From NCBI GenBank assembly GCA_036365515.1, contig CM070875.1, positions 7,902,501-7,966,500 on the forward strand: a stretch of DNA of 64,000 bases, written 5' to 3'. This stretch comes from Torymus aiolomorphi. Its lineage: Eukaryota > Arthropoda > Insecta > Hymenoptera > Torymidae. Under the pieces are notes generated by a model. It worked only from the letters and a program-made list of their open reading frames with translations. It searched no databases and was not told the origin of the DNA. The translations under genes and the position numbers were made by a program. Positions 24,534 through 36,599 of this stretch are shown piece after piece. Each line of letters begins with the position of its first letter. Within the stretch, counting starts at the first letter, position 1.

Positions 24534-24579
24534 AAAGCCTGATGAAGTCAGCGCACCAATGCTGACGAAACGTCGCTTT
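24534..24579 (+). ncRNA. hammerhead-ribozyme-like motif
   Basis: The conserved core CTGATGA (24539-24545) is followed by stem II, GTCAGC (24547-24552) pairing perfectly with GCTGAC (24561-24566) around an 8-base loop, then GAAA and CGTC (24567-24574), the GUC cleavage triplet with a minimal AC/GT stem III. Stem I is AAAGC (24534-24538) pairing with GCTTT (24575-24579). One extra A (24546) sits between the core and stem II. Type I hammerheads with minimal stem III are known from animal Penelope-like elements and retrozymes, so this may be the trace of such an element. It lies about 105 bp beyond the stop codon of the F-box gene, on the opposite strand. Confidence 0.6.
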
Positions 24580-24684
24580 GTTCAAAAAGCAAAATTAGAG
24601 TTTCTTAATATCTAACTCACCTGGCCCTGTAAGATCGACAAAAGCTTCTAAATAGTAAAATATATAATCGTTTAGTCTAAGAAG

Positions 24685-25914
24685 TTATCTTAGTAGCATG
24701 TAATTAGATACCCTTCGTATTTCATACGCGCTTGAAATGTAGAATTCAGGGACGCTATGCAAATAGATTTCTACGATCACCTTTCTGCCCAAGACCCCCT
24801 GTGCGCCCACCATCCAGGGTGGATATCGGCCCAAGCTACAGCTACACACCGAAAAGTATTTCAAAGCTGGTAACCGATCTATGAGGCTCTTGTAAGCCTC
24901 TTCATTCATCGTCCTCGAACAGCCCAATGTCAGTCGCTCAATCTTCTCAAATGATTTATTTATGAGCACATCCTCGCCGGCGGGCATTTCGCTCGTGATC
25001 GTCAGTTCCTTGAGGTTCGGTAGATTTAATAAAAGCGTAATGTCATGGTCCTTCTTGCCCAAGAGCGACTTGCCCAGATCCACGGCCTCCAGCAATGAAC
25101 ATCTTCGGACTATATTGTTGAGTAGGCTCTTGGTCAGCTGACCGCCACTCACGCGAATTGAAAGTCGACGCAGATTCGGCAGTTGCGTAATGTTTTCCAA
25201 GTTCTGCTTATATTCCGCGCAGTCTCCGCTGTAAGAGAATGTCGTGAGCGACGGTGCGAGGAACGCAGCTATCTCTGGTGTCAGGTGGAAGAAAATACAA
25301 TCTTCTATCTGCAGGCTCTCCAGTATTCCGGGCGCCAACTTCAGCAGACATGTGCCAGTCATAGACATCTGATATTTCACGGTGAATCGTTTTAGGCGCT
25401 TGGCCCCACTGAAGAACTCGCCCAGCTGATCCTCGTTGATCGTTGGATTCCAGCCCAATATCAGTTCTTCCAAGTTCGGGCAGCCCCTGACCAGGTTAGT
25501 CAAATTATCGTTAGATACTATCAAGTACTGAGCGTCGAGGCGTTTCAGCTTGGGGCACCACTGCGACAGCAGCGGGATTGCCCGGGTGAACAGTGTATGC
25601 CTACATGTTCTTGTAAAATTGACATCTTCTATGTACTTACAGTGATAGCGTAGTATTTTATTTAGCTTGGATTCGTTCTCGATGACACTTTTATTTAAGA
25701 ACGTCAATTTACCAGTGTCGGTGTCAATCGTCAGACGTTTTGAATACAGGTGACCATATTCCCGACTCGTAGTTTTCCAGCGTTTGCACACTCGCTCGAC
25801 TTTCATTCTCTCGATCAGAGAAAGATATTGAAAGATATGCGCCAGAGTATATTCGTCAATATCCTTGAACGAGGAGGTCGTCACTACCTCAGATGCGCTG
25901 CTTGTTGATGCCAT
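24685..25914 (-). CDS. F-box / leucine-rich-repeat protein, 409 aa, single exon
   Basis: Intronless gene. The start chosen is the ATG at 25914-25912 (CATCAAGATGG context, protein MASTSSASEVV), because the frame's further 52 upstream codons come from short tandem repeats. Residues about 14-55 (FKDIDEYTLAHIFQYLSLIE and VKRWK-like RVCKRWK) form an F-box, which binds Skp1 in SCF ubiquitin ligases. Residues about 95-395 hold degenerate leucine-rich repeats, for example CPNLEELILGW, LPNLRRLSIRV, LLEAVDLGK, LPNLKELTITS and LPALKYFSVCS, expected to bind the substrate. Length fits FBXL-type proteins. The frame is intact. The substrate is unknown. Insects carry many lineage-specific single-exon F-box/LRR genes, and this looks like one; orthology to a named FBXL cannot be claimed. 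Confidence 0.9.
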   Translation of the reverse strand: MASTSSASEVVTTSSFKDIDEYTLAHIFQYLSLIERMKVERVCKRWKTTSREYGHLYSKRLTIDTDTGKLTFLNKSVIENESKLNKILRYHCKYIEDVNFTRTCRHTLFTRAIPLLSQWCPKLKRLDAQYLIVSNDNLTNLVRGCPNLEELILGWNPTINEDQLGEFFSGAKRLKRFTVKYQMSMTGTCLLKLAPGILESLQIEDCIFFHLTPEIAAFLAPSLTTFSYSGDCAEYKQNLENITQLPNLRRLSIRVSGGQLTKSLLNNIVRRCSLLEAVDLGKSLLGKKDHDITLLLNLPNLKELTITSEMPAGEDVLINKSFEKIERLTLGCSRTMNEEAYKSLIDRLPALKYFSVCSCSLGRYPPWMVGAQGVLGRKVIVEIYLHSVPEFYISSAYEIRRVSNYMLLR

Positions 25915-25931
25915 CTTGATGTTGGATGATT

Positions 25932-26120
25932 GGCAAAAGAACACGAAAAATGCAAGATGAGAAGCTGTCAAATTCCTGTTGAATACTTTCAATTGGCACA
26001 AGAACACGGAAGATGCGAGAAGATTGCTGTCAAAGTTTCGTTGGCCACTGTCTGGTTTGTAAAAGTACACGGAAGATGCGAGAAGGAAAGCTGTAAGAGT
26101 GCTATTGACGACTGCCTAGT
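25932..26120. repeat. three 63-bp tandem repeats at the 5' end of the F-box gene
   Basis: Units start at 25932, 25995 and 26058, exactly 63 bp apart. Units 2 and 3 share ACACGGAAGATGCGAGAAG, and unit 1 has a diverged version. The spacing is a multiple of three, and no stop falls in the F-box frame through the first two units and part of the third (to 26070), so an N-terminally extended protein of 461 aa is formally possible. More likely these are promoter or 5' UTR repeats. Confidence 0.8.
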
Positions 26121-26850
26121 TTTGAGTACGATACGAAACTGTTGCCTAAACCACGGCCGCCGGATACTTTCTAGAAGCAGGTATGGGCCCTTTTGCCAGT
26201 AGCGCCACCCATCACCGGCTTGCTGCAGCTGAAGTTCCCCTCCCCCTTTCCACTACATGTATCTACAGAATACCTACCTGGCAGGCTAGGTACCATAATA
26301 CGTGCATGAAAATATGCTAAAATATTTTTATTTAAGAATTGTAACCAACAAGTTATTTTGTGTATTACGGTCATGATACGTCGACAGCTTGGGAAAAAGC
26401 GGCACTAACCTAGGATCCACTCAACGAAGGAGACAACTGGAAAAATTCTCTTTGAGATATTATTAGCTTAAACGAATTAAAACGTCGTTAAATTATTCCG
26501 GAGCTACCTCAAATAAATTTTTAAACTGAAAATTTCGAAGAGATTCAACTGGAACGAATTTTACAACATAGCTTTTTCTCTAAAGAAGTGCTTTACCGAC
26601 TAAGTTTTTTAAGATTTTGACTTAAACTTTTCCGAGTTCAGTGGATAAAATTCTTATAGTTTATGTTAAAAAACAATAATACAATAATTTTTATTCCTTT
26701 TTAGTAATCAATCATGAATACATATTGAACGTAAAATATAATATTAAATATAAAAATACTATACAGATATTCTGCAAATGTATTTTCATTAAAATTTAGT
26801 GTTTCTATACATACAATTCACCAAAAATCAAAGTAATATCAAAATCCTCC
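26121..26850. other. intergenic stretch upstream of the F-box gene
   Basis: Moderate GC content to about 26270, then AT-rich. Likely contains the F-box promoter; no specific element seen. Confidence 0.3.
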
Positions 26851-27187
26851 ATACCATTTCGTCGCATCCCCTTTAAACCGAACAAAGTAACTGTATACCT
26901 TGACTTCCGTCAGACCCAAATTTCTCTACTCTGTCCCCAATATATCGTACAGTGTCAAGACAATACACGATCCCGACGAAGCCGCAGTCTCAGCTCGACC
27001 GCTCGCTATCGTCGAATAATTGATCAATTGGCCGTAGAACGCGTTTGAGACCCCCCCCCCGCCCCCCTTACATTGTGGCGAGATCCGATCGATTGCGGCG
27101 GGGTTTCTATTTTCGCGGCCGCGCGGAGGACCTTTTTCCGCGAGGACGAGCTCATTCACTGGGCCGTAATTGGCTCTCGCCTGTCTG
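26851..27187. other. GC-rich island 5 (skew switch, right side interrupted)
   Basis: C-rich left flank (26850-26990) and GC-rich centre (27050-27140, with a C10 run). The right flank is cut off by the MITE that starts at 27188. Confidence 0.4.
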
Positions 27188-27695
27188 CACAGAAAAAAAT
27201 TTTGAACTGCCGAGGTACAGAGACTCTCTGCCCCAATAAAGTACAATGCATTCGGGCTCCTAGAGTACAAACAGAGTTTGAACTACAAAATCACCAGCGT
27301 TATACCTAGTACAGCTCAATATTTGTACTGCGACAGTACAGCTCTGCACTGTACTGCTACAGTCTAGCGCTTGATGCGTCTCGGTCCGGCGTTGGGACTC
27401 TGTCAAACACAGTTGTACAAACACAGTTGTACTACGGGAGTTCAGTGCTTTGACCTCCCAGAGCCCCAACGCCGGACTGTAGCAGTACAGAGCAGAGCTG
27501 TACTATCGCAGTACAAATATTGAGCTGTGCTAGGTATAACGCTGGTGATTTTGTAGTTCAAATGTATTCTGTGCTATTGTAGCCTGATTTTTGTACCATA
27601 AAGCATCAATCTACAAGCTAATACAGTACAGTGATTATTTGTACTATTACAGTTCCAAACGGTTGTACTTCCCTGGATTAAAATTTTTTTCTGTG
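27188..27695. mobile_element. MITE with CACAGAAAAAAATTTT ends (508 bp)
   Basis: Left end CACAGAAAAAAATTTT (27188-27203), right end its complement with one change (27680-27695). Inner arms form a fold-back: TTGAACTACAAAATCACCAG (27279-27298) and TACAGCTCAATATTTGTACT recur in inverse order at 27490-27560, and CCGGCGTTG pairs with CAACGCCGG. Non-coding. Confidence 0.75.
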
Positions 27696-28489
27696 TGTGT
27701 ATGTGTACAGAGAACTGATGCCATGTGATCAGGGCCGTATTACCGCCTACGCCACCAACGCCATGGCGTAGGGGCGCGGCAGCATCTGGGGGGCGGCAAC
27801 ATCTCAAAAATCCCAAACCCATGAGACACAAACTTAAAAATATTTCCAAAAAGTTATCCAATAGAATTTTATTTTCTAAATAGTTTTTATGGCCTTTAAC
27901 TAAAAAATGGTTGTTTTTTAAATAATTATCTCAGTAGAACGATAGAAAAATTTATTATATAAAAATATAAAAATCTGCGAACCATAAATAAAAAAACTAT
28001 GAACCATAAATAAATAGTATAACTTTTGGATGGATAATTTTTGGATATTATTTGATAAACGTTTTCTGGATAAGTTTTGGACAATTTTCTGATAATTTTT
28101 CGATAATTTTTGGATAATTGTTGGATAAAATTAAAACAAAAAAACATCACGTGATGACAAAGAAATTTTTGAACGCATGACAAGATGAAATTTACTTGTA
28201 ATTAGTAGATTTCTCCTCGTAGTAGAAATAATTTTATTTTTCAAATGTAACTAATATTATAGAAAGAGAAAATTCTACTCGAATGGAGAAGTCGATAATT
28301 TTGTAGGGAGTCTCGATATACTAGCTGTTAGTAGGTTTTGTTTTAATGGAAACTGGTGTTGCTCAAGTGGATTATTCTACTTGCTTCCAGAATCAACTTT
28401 TTTCAGTGTGTGATCACTGAGTGAACTCACACGCGGGAATAATCTGCGACTTTCGCCCCTCGTTACATAATGTAATATTTAAACCCAAG

Positions 28490-29183
28490 TAACTGAGGAC
28501 GCTAGTTCCACGCATATAACGAAGTTACGTAGACGTGCGACGTAGGCAAGACTTTTATTTGCAAAATTCTTAACCTCTATAACTTGACTCCCTTATATGC
28601 GTGGACCTCGCGGCCCCGGCTACATGGGTTTAAAAATTATTTAAATAATCGTTTTGCTTATTGTTTCATGTCATCATGACTCTCTTATATGCGTGATCCT
28701 CGCGTCCCCCGGCTACTTGGATTTAAACATTATTTAAATAATCGTTTTGCTTATTGTTTCATGTCTTCATAACTCCCTTATATGCGTGAACCTTGCGTCT
28801 CTCAGCTAGTAGGGTTTACAAACTATTTAAATAATCGCTTTGCTTATTGTTTCATGTCTTCATGACTCCTTCATATTCGTGGACCTTGCGTTCCCCGGCT
28901 ACTTGGATTTAAAAATTATTCAAATAATCGTCTTACTTATTGTTCCACGTTTACGTAATTCCCTAACATGCGTGGACCTCGCGTCCTCCGGCTACTTGGG
29001 TTTAAAAATTATTTAAATAATCGTTTTGCTTATTTTTTCATGTCTACATGACTCCTTTACATGCGTGGACATCATATCTCCCGCCTACTTGGGTTTAAAA
29101 ATTGTTTAAATAATTGTCTTGCTTATTGTTGCATGTCTACGTAATTCCCTAACATGCGTCGACCTCATATACCCCGCCTACTT
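28490..29183 (+). repeat. 93-bp satellite, left block
   Basis: At least six units, recognised by CGTTTTGCTTATTGTTTCATG at about 28650, 28743, 28836, 28929 (variant), 29021 and 29115. Each also holds CTTGGGTTTAAAAATTATTT and ATGCGTGGACCTCGCG. A diverged unit precedes them. Confidence 0.85.
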
Positions 29184-30710
29184 CCCTGGTAGAAATTGTA
29201 ACCAACCGTACGCCATCCGTTCGCCAAATCGCGAGGATTTGGCCAACCGTCTAACCAACAGTTAGCGATAAATACCGCTTATTTCGTCACGGAATCACCC
29301 TTGCGCTTGGTCAATGAATGCTTAAGGGGATGTGCAACCATAATTTCATTATTTTTTTAAATCAACATTCAAACATTTATTTAGAAAAAGACGGCTGTCA
29401 AGCGCTCCGTACACGCAAACACTATATGCAGATTTTTTTCTGGATAATTCTATTGATATTTGCGTGAGTTATGCTCGTTCGAAAAGTAGGTCAATTGTAG
29501 ATTCCTACTTACCGACAGTACGGTTTTTATTTAATTAAATAAATTCTCATCGTTTTTTTGGAAAAAGACGTCTGTCAAGTGCTCCGTACACGCAAACACT
29601 ATATGCAGATTTTTTTCTGGATAATTCTATTGATATTTGCGTGAGTTATGCTCGTTTGAAAAATAACGTCGGTACTCACATCCCCTTAATATTAAAAATC
29701 TTAAATAACAATCATTTACACAACTTATTATTTAAATAAAACTCTCAAAATTTGTATTATTCATAGAATAATCAAAACCCACATATTAATAGTATTTTTC
29801 TTCAGATAAATATGGTTAAATCGGTAACGGGTATAGTTTTGTTTGTTCAAATTGAGGTTAGGGCGTGTTAATGTGTAGTGTGCGTGACTTTTTGACGAAA
29901 GTCAGGACATGTACAGGTGGATACTTACATTTTTTTAAATTTAAAAGTATCCTATGTTTAAAATTTGAAAGAATCCTACATAAAAGGTATTCTACATTTA
30001 AAATTTGAAAGTATCCTACATAAATTCTTCGTACTCGTAGTTTTGTACACGGTGCTCCGTTACCATCTGACCTTTACAGTGAAGCAAAACCACGCGATCC
30101 CGGCAATTCCGACACGTGACTCGTATGAGTCTGCGCAGTTAAATACTTTTACCTATACATAACACATGAACCTGCGATCGCACTCGTGTGTATGTAATAT
30201 GTGTGTATTTATGTGCATGTATGCTTGTCTTGCGGAAAGCGGGATGCGGACAGTAATTTCGGAGCATAGCCCACGTGCTACGCTGTCTACTTAACCTCTA
30301 GGCTGTCGGAAAGCCTAAATATAGGCTCTACCTGTGATCGGAACATTGTATAAGTTATATCTAAGATATAGTGACATAGTTTGGGCCTTTTCTAAGGGGA
30401 TTAAAGCCCTTCAAATCCCGGCAGTCTAAAGGTTAACCTTCAAATAAATTTACTCCCAACTTCATTCAAATATTTTTTTAATACATTACAATAATTTTTA
30501 TTATTGTTTATGTATCAAAATCTTTTTACATATCTATATTTCTTATTAATTTCTATTATTGTTTTATGAGTTACTCAATGTTTTATTAGTGATTGATAGT
30601 CCACCAACCGTTAGTTGACCGTTGGTCAATATTTTTCTTATTCGTTGGCCTAAATTATTGGCCAACAGTTAGTAGATAAGCCATCCGAGTTGGTTTATTT
30701 TCTACCAGGG
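29184..30710. mobile_element. CCCTGGTAGAAA-ended element inserted in the satellite
   Basis: Starts CCCTGGTAGAAA, ends TTTCTACCAGGG. The satellite sequence CTACTT|GGGTTTAAA is interrupted exactly here and resumes at 30711, with TT on both sides. Subterminal copies of (C/T)CAACCGT..GTTAGT-type motifs lie near both ends. A TTAA element lies inside it. No transposase recognised. Confidence 0.7.
29326..29685. mobile_element. TTAA-flanked element (360 bp)
   Basis: TTAA at 29322-29325 and 29686-29689; ends GGGGATGTG and CACATCCCC. The interior holds two direct copies of a block with CTGTCAAGYGCTCCGTACAC and TATATGCAGATTTTTTTCTG, about 193 bp apart. The same block occurs in the palindrome at 52044-52837 and in a partial copy at 44190-44394. 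Confidence 0.75.
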
Positions 30711-30835
30711 TTGCGTTTAAAAATTATTTAAATAATCGTTTTGCTTTTTTTCATGTCTTCATGACTCCTTCATATTCGTGGACCTCGCGCCCCCCCTACT
30801 TGGGTTTAAAAATGGTTTAAATAATTGTAAAATTT
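30711..30835 (+). repeat. 93-bp satellite, right block
   Basis: Continuation of the satellite after the insertion, slightly more than one unit long. Confidence 0.75.
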
Positions 30836-31048
30836 GTAATTGTCCATTGCCTGACACTATACATATTATTAGTTATTTTAAGGGCCGCGAGCTCCAAATA
30901 TCCCGGGCCGTCTTGGTGGCCCAGTCCGTCCCTGAATAAGAGGAAAATTTTTTAATCGATTTTTTATAATTTGACTCCCCTTACAAGGGGCGGCACAAGA
31001 TGCTTGGCGAAGAGGCGGCAAATCCCGTAGTCCGGCCCTGCATGTGAT

Positions 31049-31930
31049 GCGATATAATTATGGCTTTGTACTGTTCGAAGGCTTATAGAATTTGAAGATT
31101 TTCTTGATAATCTAAGAGATTGATAAATGACGTAAAAAGGATATTTCTTTATCACAAAATCGAACAAATAATAAATTTCAATGAGAAAACGTGGAGCTAC
31201 TACTAGAAGAAAACACGCCGCATTACGAAGCAATAAAAAGCCCCGGGAGCTTCGAAAAAGCATCAGCGGCAGCTGGAAACTATACGAGTGAAATACCAAT
31301 ACATCAACATCAGCCCTTCACTTGCGTATACGTGAAATCCGCTATATAACGAAAAGCCCCAGACGTTTTCCCGATATACACACAATTCTGCCTCCTGCGG
31401 CTCCTTCGCAGAGCTCGCTCGCACGCACGCGTCGAAACCGGCGCCGCGTGAAAAATCCGCAGTACATATATGTATATATACGTTCTGCGGTAACCGCGAC
31501 GAGGAACAAAACTATCTCGCTGCGCCCGAAATTCTCGACGTCGAGGAGCAAACGAAGATACATCGGGTCGAGTTCAGGTGCGGCCAAATAGCCGTTATCT
31601 AGGTCACTTTTGAATTTTAATCCCGTGACCGGCCAAGCGTGTATATATTTCTCTCCCTCTCTCGAGAAGCGCGCGCCTCTGGTGCAATTTCGAATTATTG
31701 AGCACTCGGCGGCCCCCGCGGGCGATTCCATGTGGAATCGATATATCCGCTGCAGTGCGCGCTCGTGCGCATCACGATGTCTGTTTTAATAAAGACGCGA
31801 TAGCCATTCGCCTTGATAAGGATTTTTAGAGTCGCTCGGTGTGGTGCGCTTTTTTTCATTGTCGGAGAGATAATGTTGTCGCAGTTTTGAGGGTCGCGAG
31901 AGAATTTGGTTATAGAAGAGCTTCTGAAAA
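31049..31930. other. GC-rich island 6 (skew switch)
   Basis: C/A-rich left flank (31290-31420), CpG-rich centre (31400-31580) and G/T-rich right flank (31820-31930). Both strands carry open frames of about 90-130 aa, as expected for GC-rich DNA; none matches a family I recognise. Confidence 0.45.
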
Positions 31931-33180
<1,250 letters not shown>

Positions 33181-33556
33181 GAAATAGATGATGCCTTTCC
33201 ATCTTTGCACTCTTAAATTTTGCCTAGTCGAATTATTTGAATTCAATTATACCAAAATTATTCCAGTCGAAATTATATGGAATTTTCCACTTTCGATAGA
33301 AACGAAGGAATTCAAGCCGATTAGTACAGCAGAAGAGAGAGAAATAGAAAGATCCAGACACAACAAAAGCGGCCTTGGCTGCCGTACTCCGGCTAGGATG
33401 ATTTTCAAGGGGCAATTAGCGCAAACCGCATCGATCACGATCGAGGCATTAGCGCGCTGGACGACTTGATGCTTGGTGATTCCCTTCCTGCCCGCCGACG
33501 GGGTAATATCGTGGAACCATCTAAGCAGTACCGATCTACCGCTTCGCGCTTTCTAT

Positions 33557-33611
<55 letters not shown>

Positions 33612-34109
33612 GCACTATAGTAAAAGATAAATGTCCCGAAGGACTTGCCGATATGATCAATATTGCAAACATCGTAACTAACGTATAGTCACATAGAAGA
33701 TAAGGTATACATTGGTATTGGTTTACTATAGCGGTCCCACATAGATTTGGTAAGAACTGCACAATTTTGATGGGATCGCAAAACCTCAGCACGCAAATGA
33801 GTTCTGTTTGTGTAAAGGTACAGTCCTAATGGAACATTTTATTGGACAGAGCTAAATTAACCGACTTATTTACAGTGCGTATTTACTGAACACTTAAATC
33901 AGCAAATTTTACCATTGTCAATAGATCTCCAGTAAATGCATAAACTCTTTCATGTAATATTTATATACTAAATTAATTCAATTAAAAGAAATATAAAACT
34001 ATAATGCCTTATAAAAGCTAAAATAAAAATCAGAAATCGAGTATTCATGTATGAAATCAATAAAAAAATCCGATTAATAACCTTTCATACACGAAAGTAC
34101 GTACACACA
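33181..34109. other. non-coding stretch with (TA)n at 33560-33610
   Basis: An open frame of 93 aa (33188-33469, +) matches nothing known to me. A second short TA run follows. Otherwise AT-rich. Confidence 0.3.
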
Positions 34110-34543
34110 CCCAGGTAGAAAATTAACGATATTTTGTAGTTAATGTGTTAAGCAAATGGAACCATTTTTAATAAAAATCAATATCTAACAATAACACAAT
34201 GTACCTAAAACTATTACTAGTATCTGAAATATCAATGTTATTAAATGTAAATGTCAAAATTAACTTTAAATTGTTACGTAATTATTAAATAAAAGCAGAA
34301 TATTGTTCTTACCCTTGTAAAAAAAAAGTCTGGCGCCAGTCTGGAGGCAGTCTGGTGAAGGTTTGGCAGTGGTCTGGCGAAAGTCTGGCAGCGGTCTGGT
34401 TACGGCCACTTTTATTTCTTTTTGCTCTCTAAAGTTGAATTACTGAAAAAACAACTAATTATTAGTTAAAATTGCTTTACCGCCGAATTAGTGAATATTC
34501 ACTGATGAAATGGTATATTTCCACTAAGAATTAATGCATACGA

Positions 34544-35256
34544 AACTGGTCAAAATTTTTTTGGAAGCACACCTTCCGGACGCATTTTTTCTTCTTTCTT
34601 ATTTCACAAAGTATAGGGGAAAAATCGGGTACAATTATTAAAAACGTCTTTGTCTCACATTTTTTTTTAAACTTGAAATTTTTTTAAAAAATGGCAAAAG
34701 AGCCTCTTTAAACCTCAGCCATTTAGCCCAGAAACGTCTAACATAAAGCTTAAAAAAAAAAAATAAATAAATAAATAAAACTAGAAAGAAAGAGCTTTGA
34801 TTTGTTTTTTTGAAAATTAAAAAATGTTGATTCGTCCATAAGTTATATGAGTGGGTTTAAAGTTGAACGTCGAAAAAGCATAAAAATAATCTCAACTACG
34901 GGGCTGCTGATTCCCGCGATTTGTCCCTTTTTATGCCTTTTCGGAGTTCAACTTTAAACTCTTATAACTTTTGAAGGAATCAACATTTTTTAATTTTCAA
35001 AAAGCCAAATGAAAGCTCTTTCTTTCTAGTTTGAATTTCTTTTTTGAAACTTGGAGTAGAAAATTTCTGGGCTGAATTTCTGAGGTTTAAAAAAGTGGTT
35101 TTTTGCCATTTTCTTCAAAAATTTCAACTATAAAAAAAATATGAGACAAAGACGTTTTTGATTGTACATGATTTTTTCCCTATAATTTGTAACATAAGAA
35201 AGAAGAAAAAATTACAACCGGAAGGTGTATCTTCAAAAAAAACTTTGACCAGTTTT
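34544..35256. repeat. fold-back with ~350-bp arms
   Basis: AACTGGTCAAAATTTTTTTG with ACACCTTCCGG at the left is mirrored by CCGGAAGGTGTATC and ACTTTGACCAGTTTT at the right; the centre is near 34900. Its arms share GAAAGCTCTTTCTTTCTAG and TTGATTCCTTCAAAAGTTAT with the fold-back at 15 kb. Confidence 0.75.
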
Positions 35257-35700
35257 GAGAACGCCTAAAGTTGAAATTTTTTTCTGATTTCCTCATATGC
35301 GCAATTTTCCTGAAAATTTCCCTTAATCCGGTCATAAAAACGACGGAAAAAAAATTTGATATACACCACTGCAATAAGTTTTTTCTTATTCTATATACCA
35401 CACAATACGCGAAAAAACCTTGCAACACAGAAAAACCGTTTTTTGACACAATTTTAAACGCATATAAATTTTTGTTCGATGGAAATTTAAGATGGAAAAA
35501 ATGAATGAAACGAGTCACTGATGATTAATCAATAGCAAGATATTAAAGATGCCAATCGATATTCCACAAAAAGCGATTAAAGTAGAAGAAAAGAGCTTTA
35601 ATTAAGCTAAAGATCGCTAAAATAGGTCGATTCTGTGAAAGTTACGTGTGTTTGAAAATCGCGAAAAATGACAAAAAAAAGATAAAAATTATCTCTCTTA
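35257..35700 (+). repeat. diverged copy of the terminal repeat found at 57.85/63.5 kb
   Basis: Shares, in order, GATGATTAATCAATAGCAA, ATTAAAGTAGAAGAA, GAGCTTTAATT and GTCGATTCTGTG with the terminal repeats of the large element at 57850-63540. It sits directly against the fold-back. Confidence 0.55.
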
Positions 35701-36599
35701 AAAGAATGATGACGGAAATGTGAAGCCGAAATAAAACCTTTGCGATTGGTCAAGTCCGTTTAAATGGAATCCGTGATTGGTCTGCAGTGGCGTTAGCTAT
35801 TAGCTTAAGGTCTTAACTGATTCGTCCAAATAAAATCCATATAATTTGAAATTATGAAATTTTTAAACTGAAGATATAAGTTATAAATTGTATTAATGAC
35901 TTAAAGTTTAATATTGTATAACAAAGAAGTGTTATTATTTTGTCTGTATTAGTTAATAATGAAGGACTATGAAAACTGTTCTGAATATACGGTTAAATTT
36001 CTAACCTCGAAATTTTTGTATTTTAGGAATAAACTAAAATAAATACAAATACAACCCAAATTTTAATAGAAAATATTGGATAAATTTGTGTATGTTAAAA
36101 AATAAAATGAATTTTAAATTCATAATATTTCAATATTAATTGTATAAGACAAGGTGAAGCGAACAGCGCGCGCAGCGCGCTTGAACTGGCTAGTTACGTA
36201 AATTGGCGAATTTTCCCAGAAAAGCGGCTGTAAATATTTTCCTGATCATTTCCCGGGAAAATACTCTCGATATTCGTATTCCGCGAGTTAAAAACATAAA
36301 AAAAAAACTTTGATGTAGCCGTAGAACTCCATAGACTACGGAAACCCTCCTAACGCCCGGAATAACACACGCAACGAACAGTATTCGCTCATGCCAGTCA
36401 GTGATTCTCGGCACTGTCATCGTGCACTGTCTCACCAAAAAGAGACAAAAGTGTCCGTAACCAGACCGCTGCCAGAGTTTGGTCAGAATTTTGCCAGACT
36501 TTTGTTTTGCACGGGTAGCCATAAAGTTAACGGAAAATAGGTAATTTATGGTTAAAATTTCTACCAGGGCATCTGAATCACCAAGCAAAATTGTTTTAA

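Larger units (their letters stand above)
27730..31040. mobile_element. non-autonomous hAT element with perfect 8-bp target duplication
   Basis: CATGTGAT at 27722-27729 is repeated at 31041-31048. The element starts CAGGGCCGTATTACCGCC and ends, in complement, CAGGGCCGGACTACGGGATT, so the terminal repeats begin CAGGGCCG, a common hAT start. Subterminal GGCGGCA motifs occur at both ends. No transposase is present. The interior is a 93-bp satellite interrupted by another element. Confidence 0.8.
34312..36515. mobile_element. nested element with GTCTGGC subterminal repeats
   Basis: Left end CCCTTGTAAAAAAAAAGTCT and right end, in complement, CCCGTGCAAAACAAAAGTCT, both continuing into GGC and both flanked by TA. 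The left subterminal region (34329-34402) holds about seven copies of GTCTGG(C/T). The right one (36463-36505) holds several in inverse orientation, including CAGACCGCTGCCAG matching CTGGCAGCGGTCTG. Repeated subterminal motifs are typical transposase-binding arrays. No transposase frame is left. Confidence 0.65.
34110..36569. mobile_element. outer CCC(T/A)GGTAGAAA-ended element
   Basis: Left end CCCAGGTAGAAA (34110), right end TTTCTACCAGGG (36558-36569), with ATTAAC and GTTAA near them. Same terminal family as the element at 29184-30710. It encloses the next element. Confidence 0.55.

Noticed and set aside
24685..26070. 461-aa form of the F-box protein starting at 26070
   Set aside because: The extra N-terminal residues derive from the tandem repeats, and the ATG at 25914 has the better context; kept only as a formal possibility.
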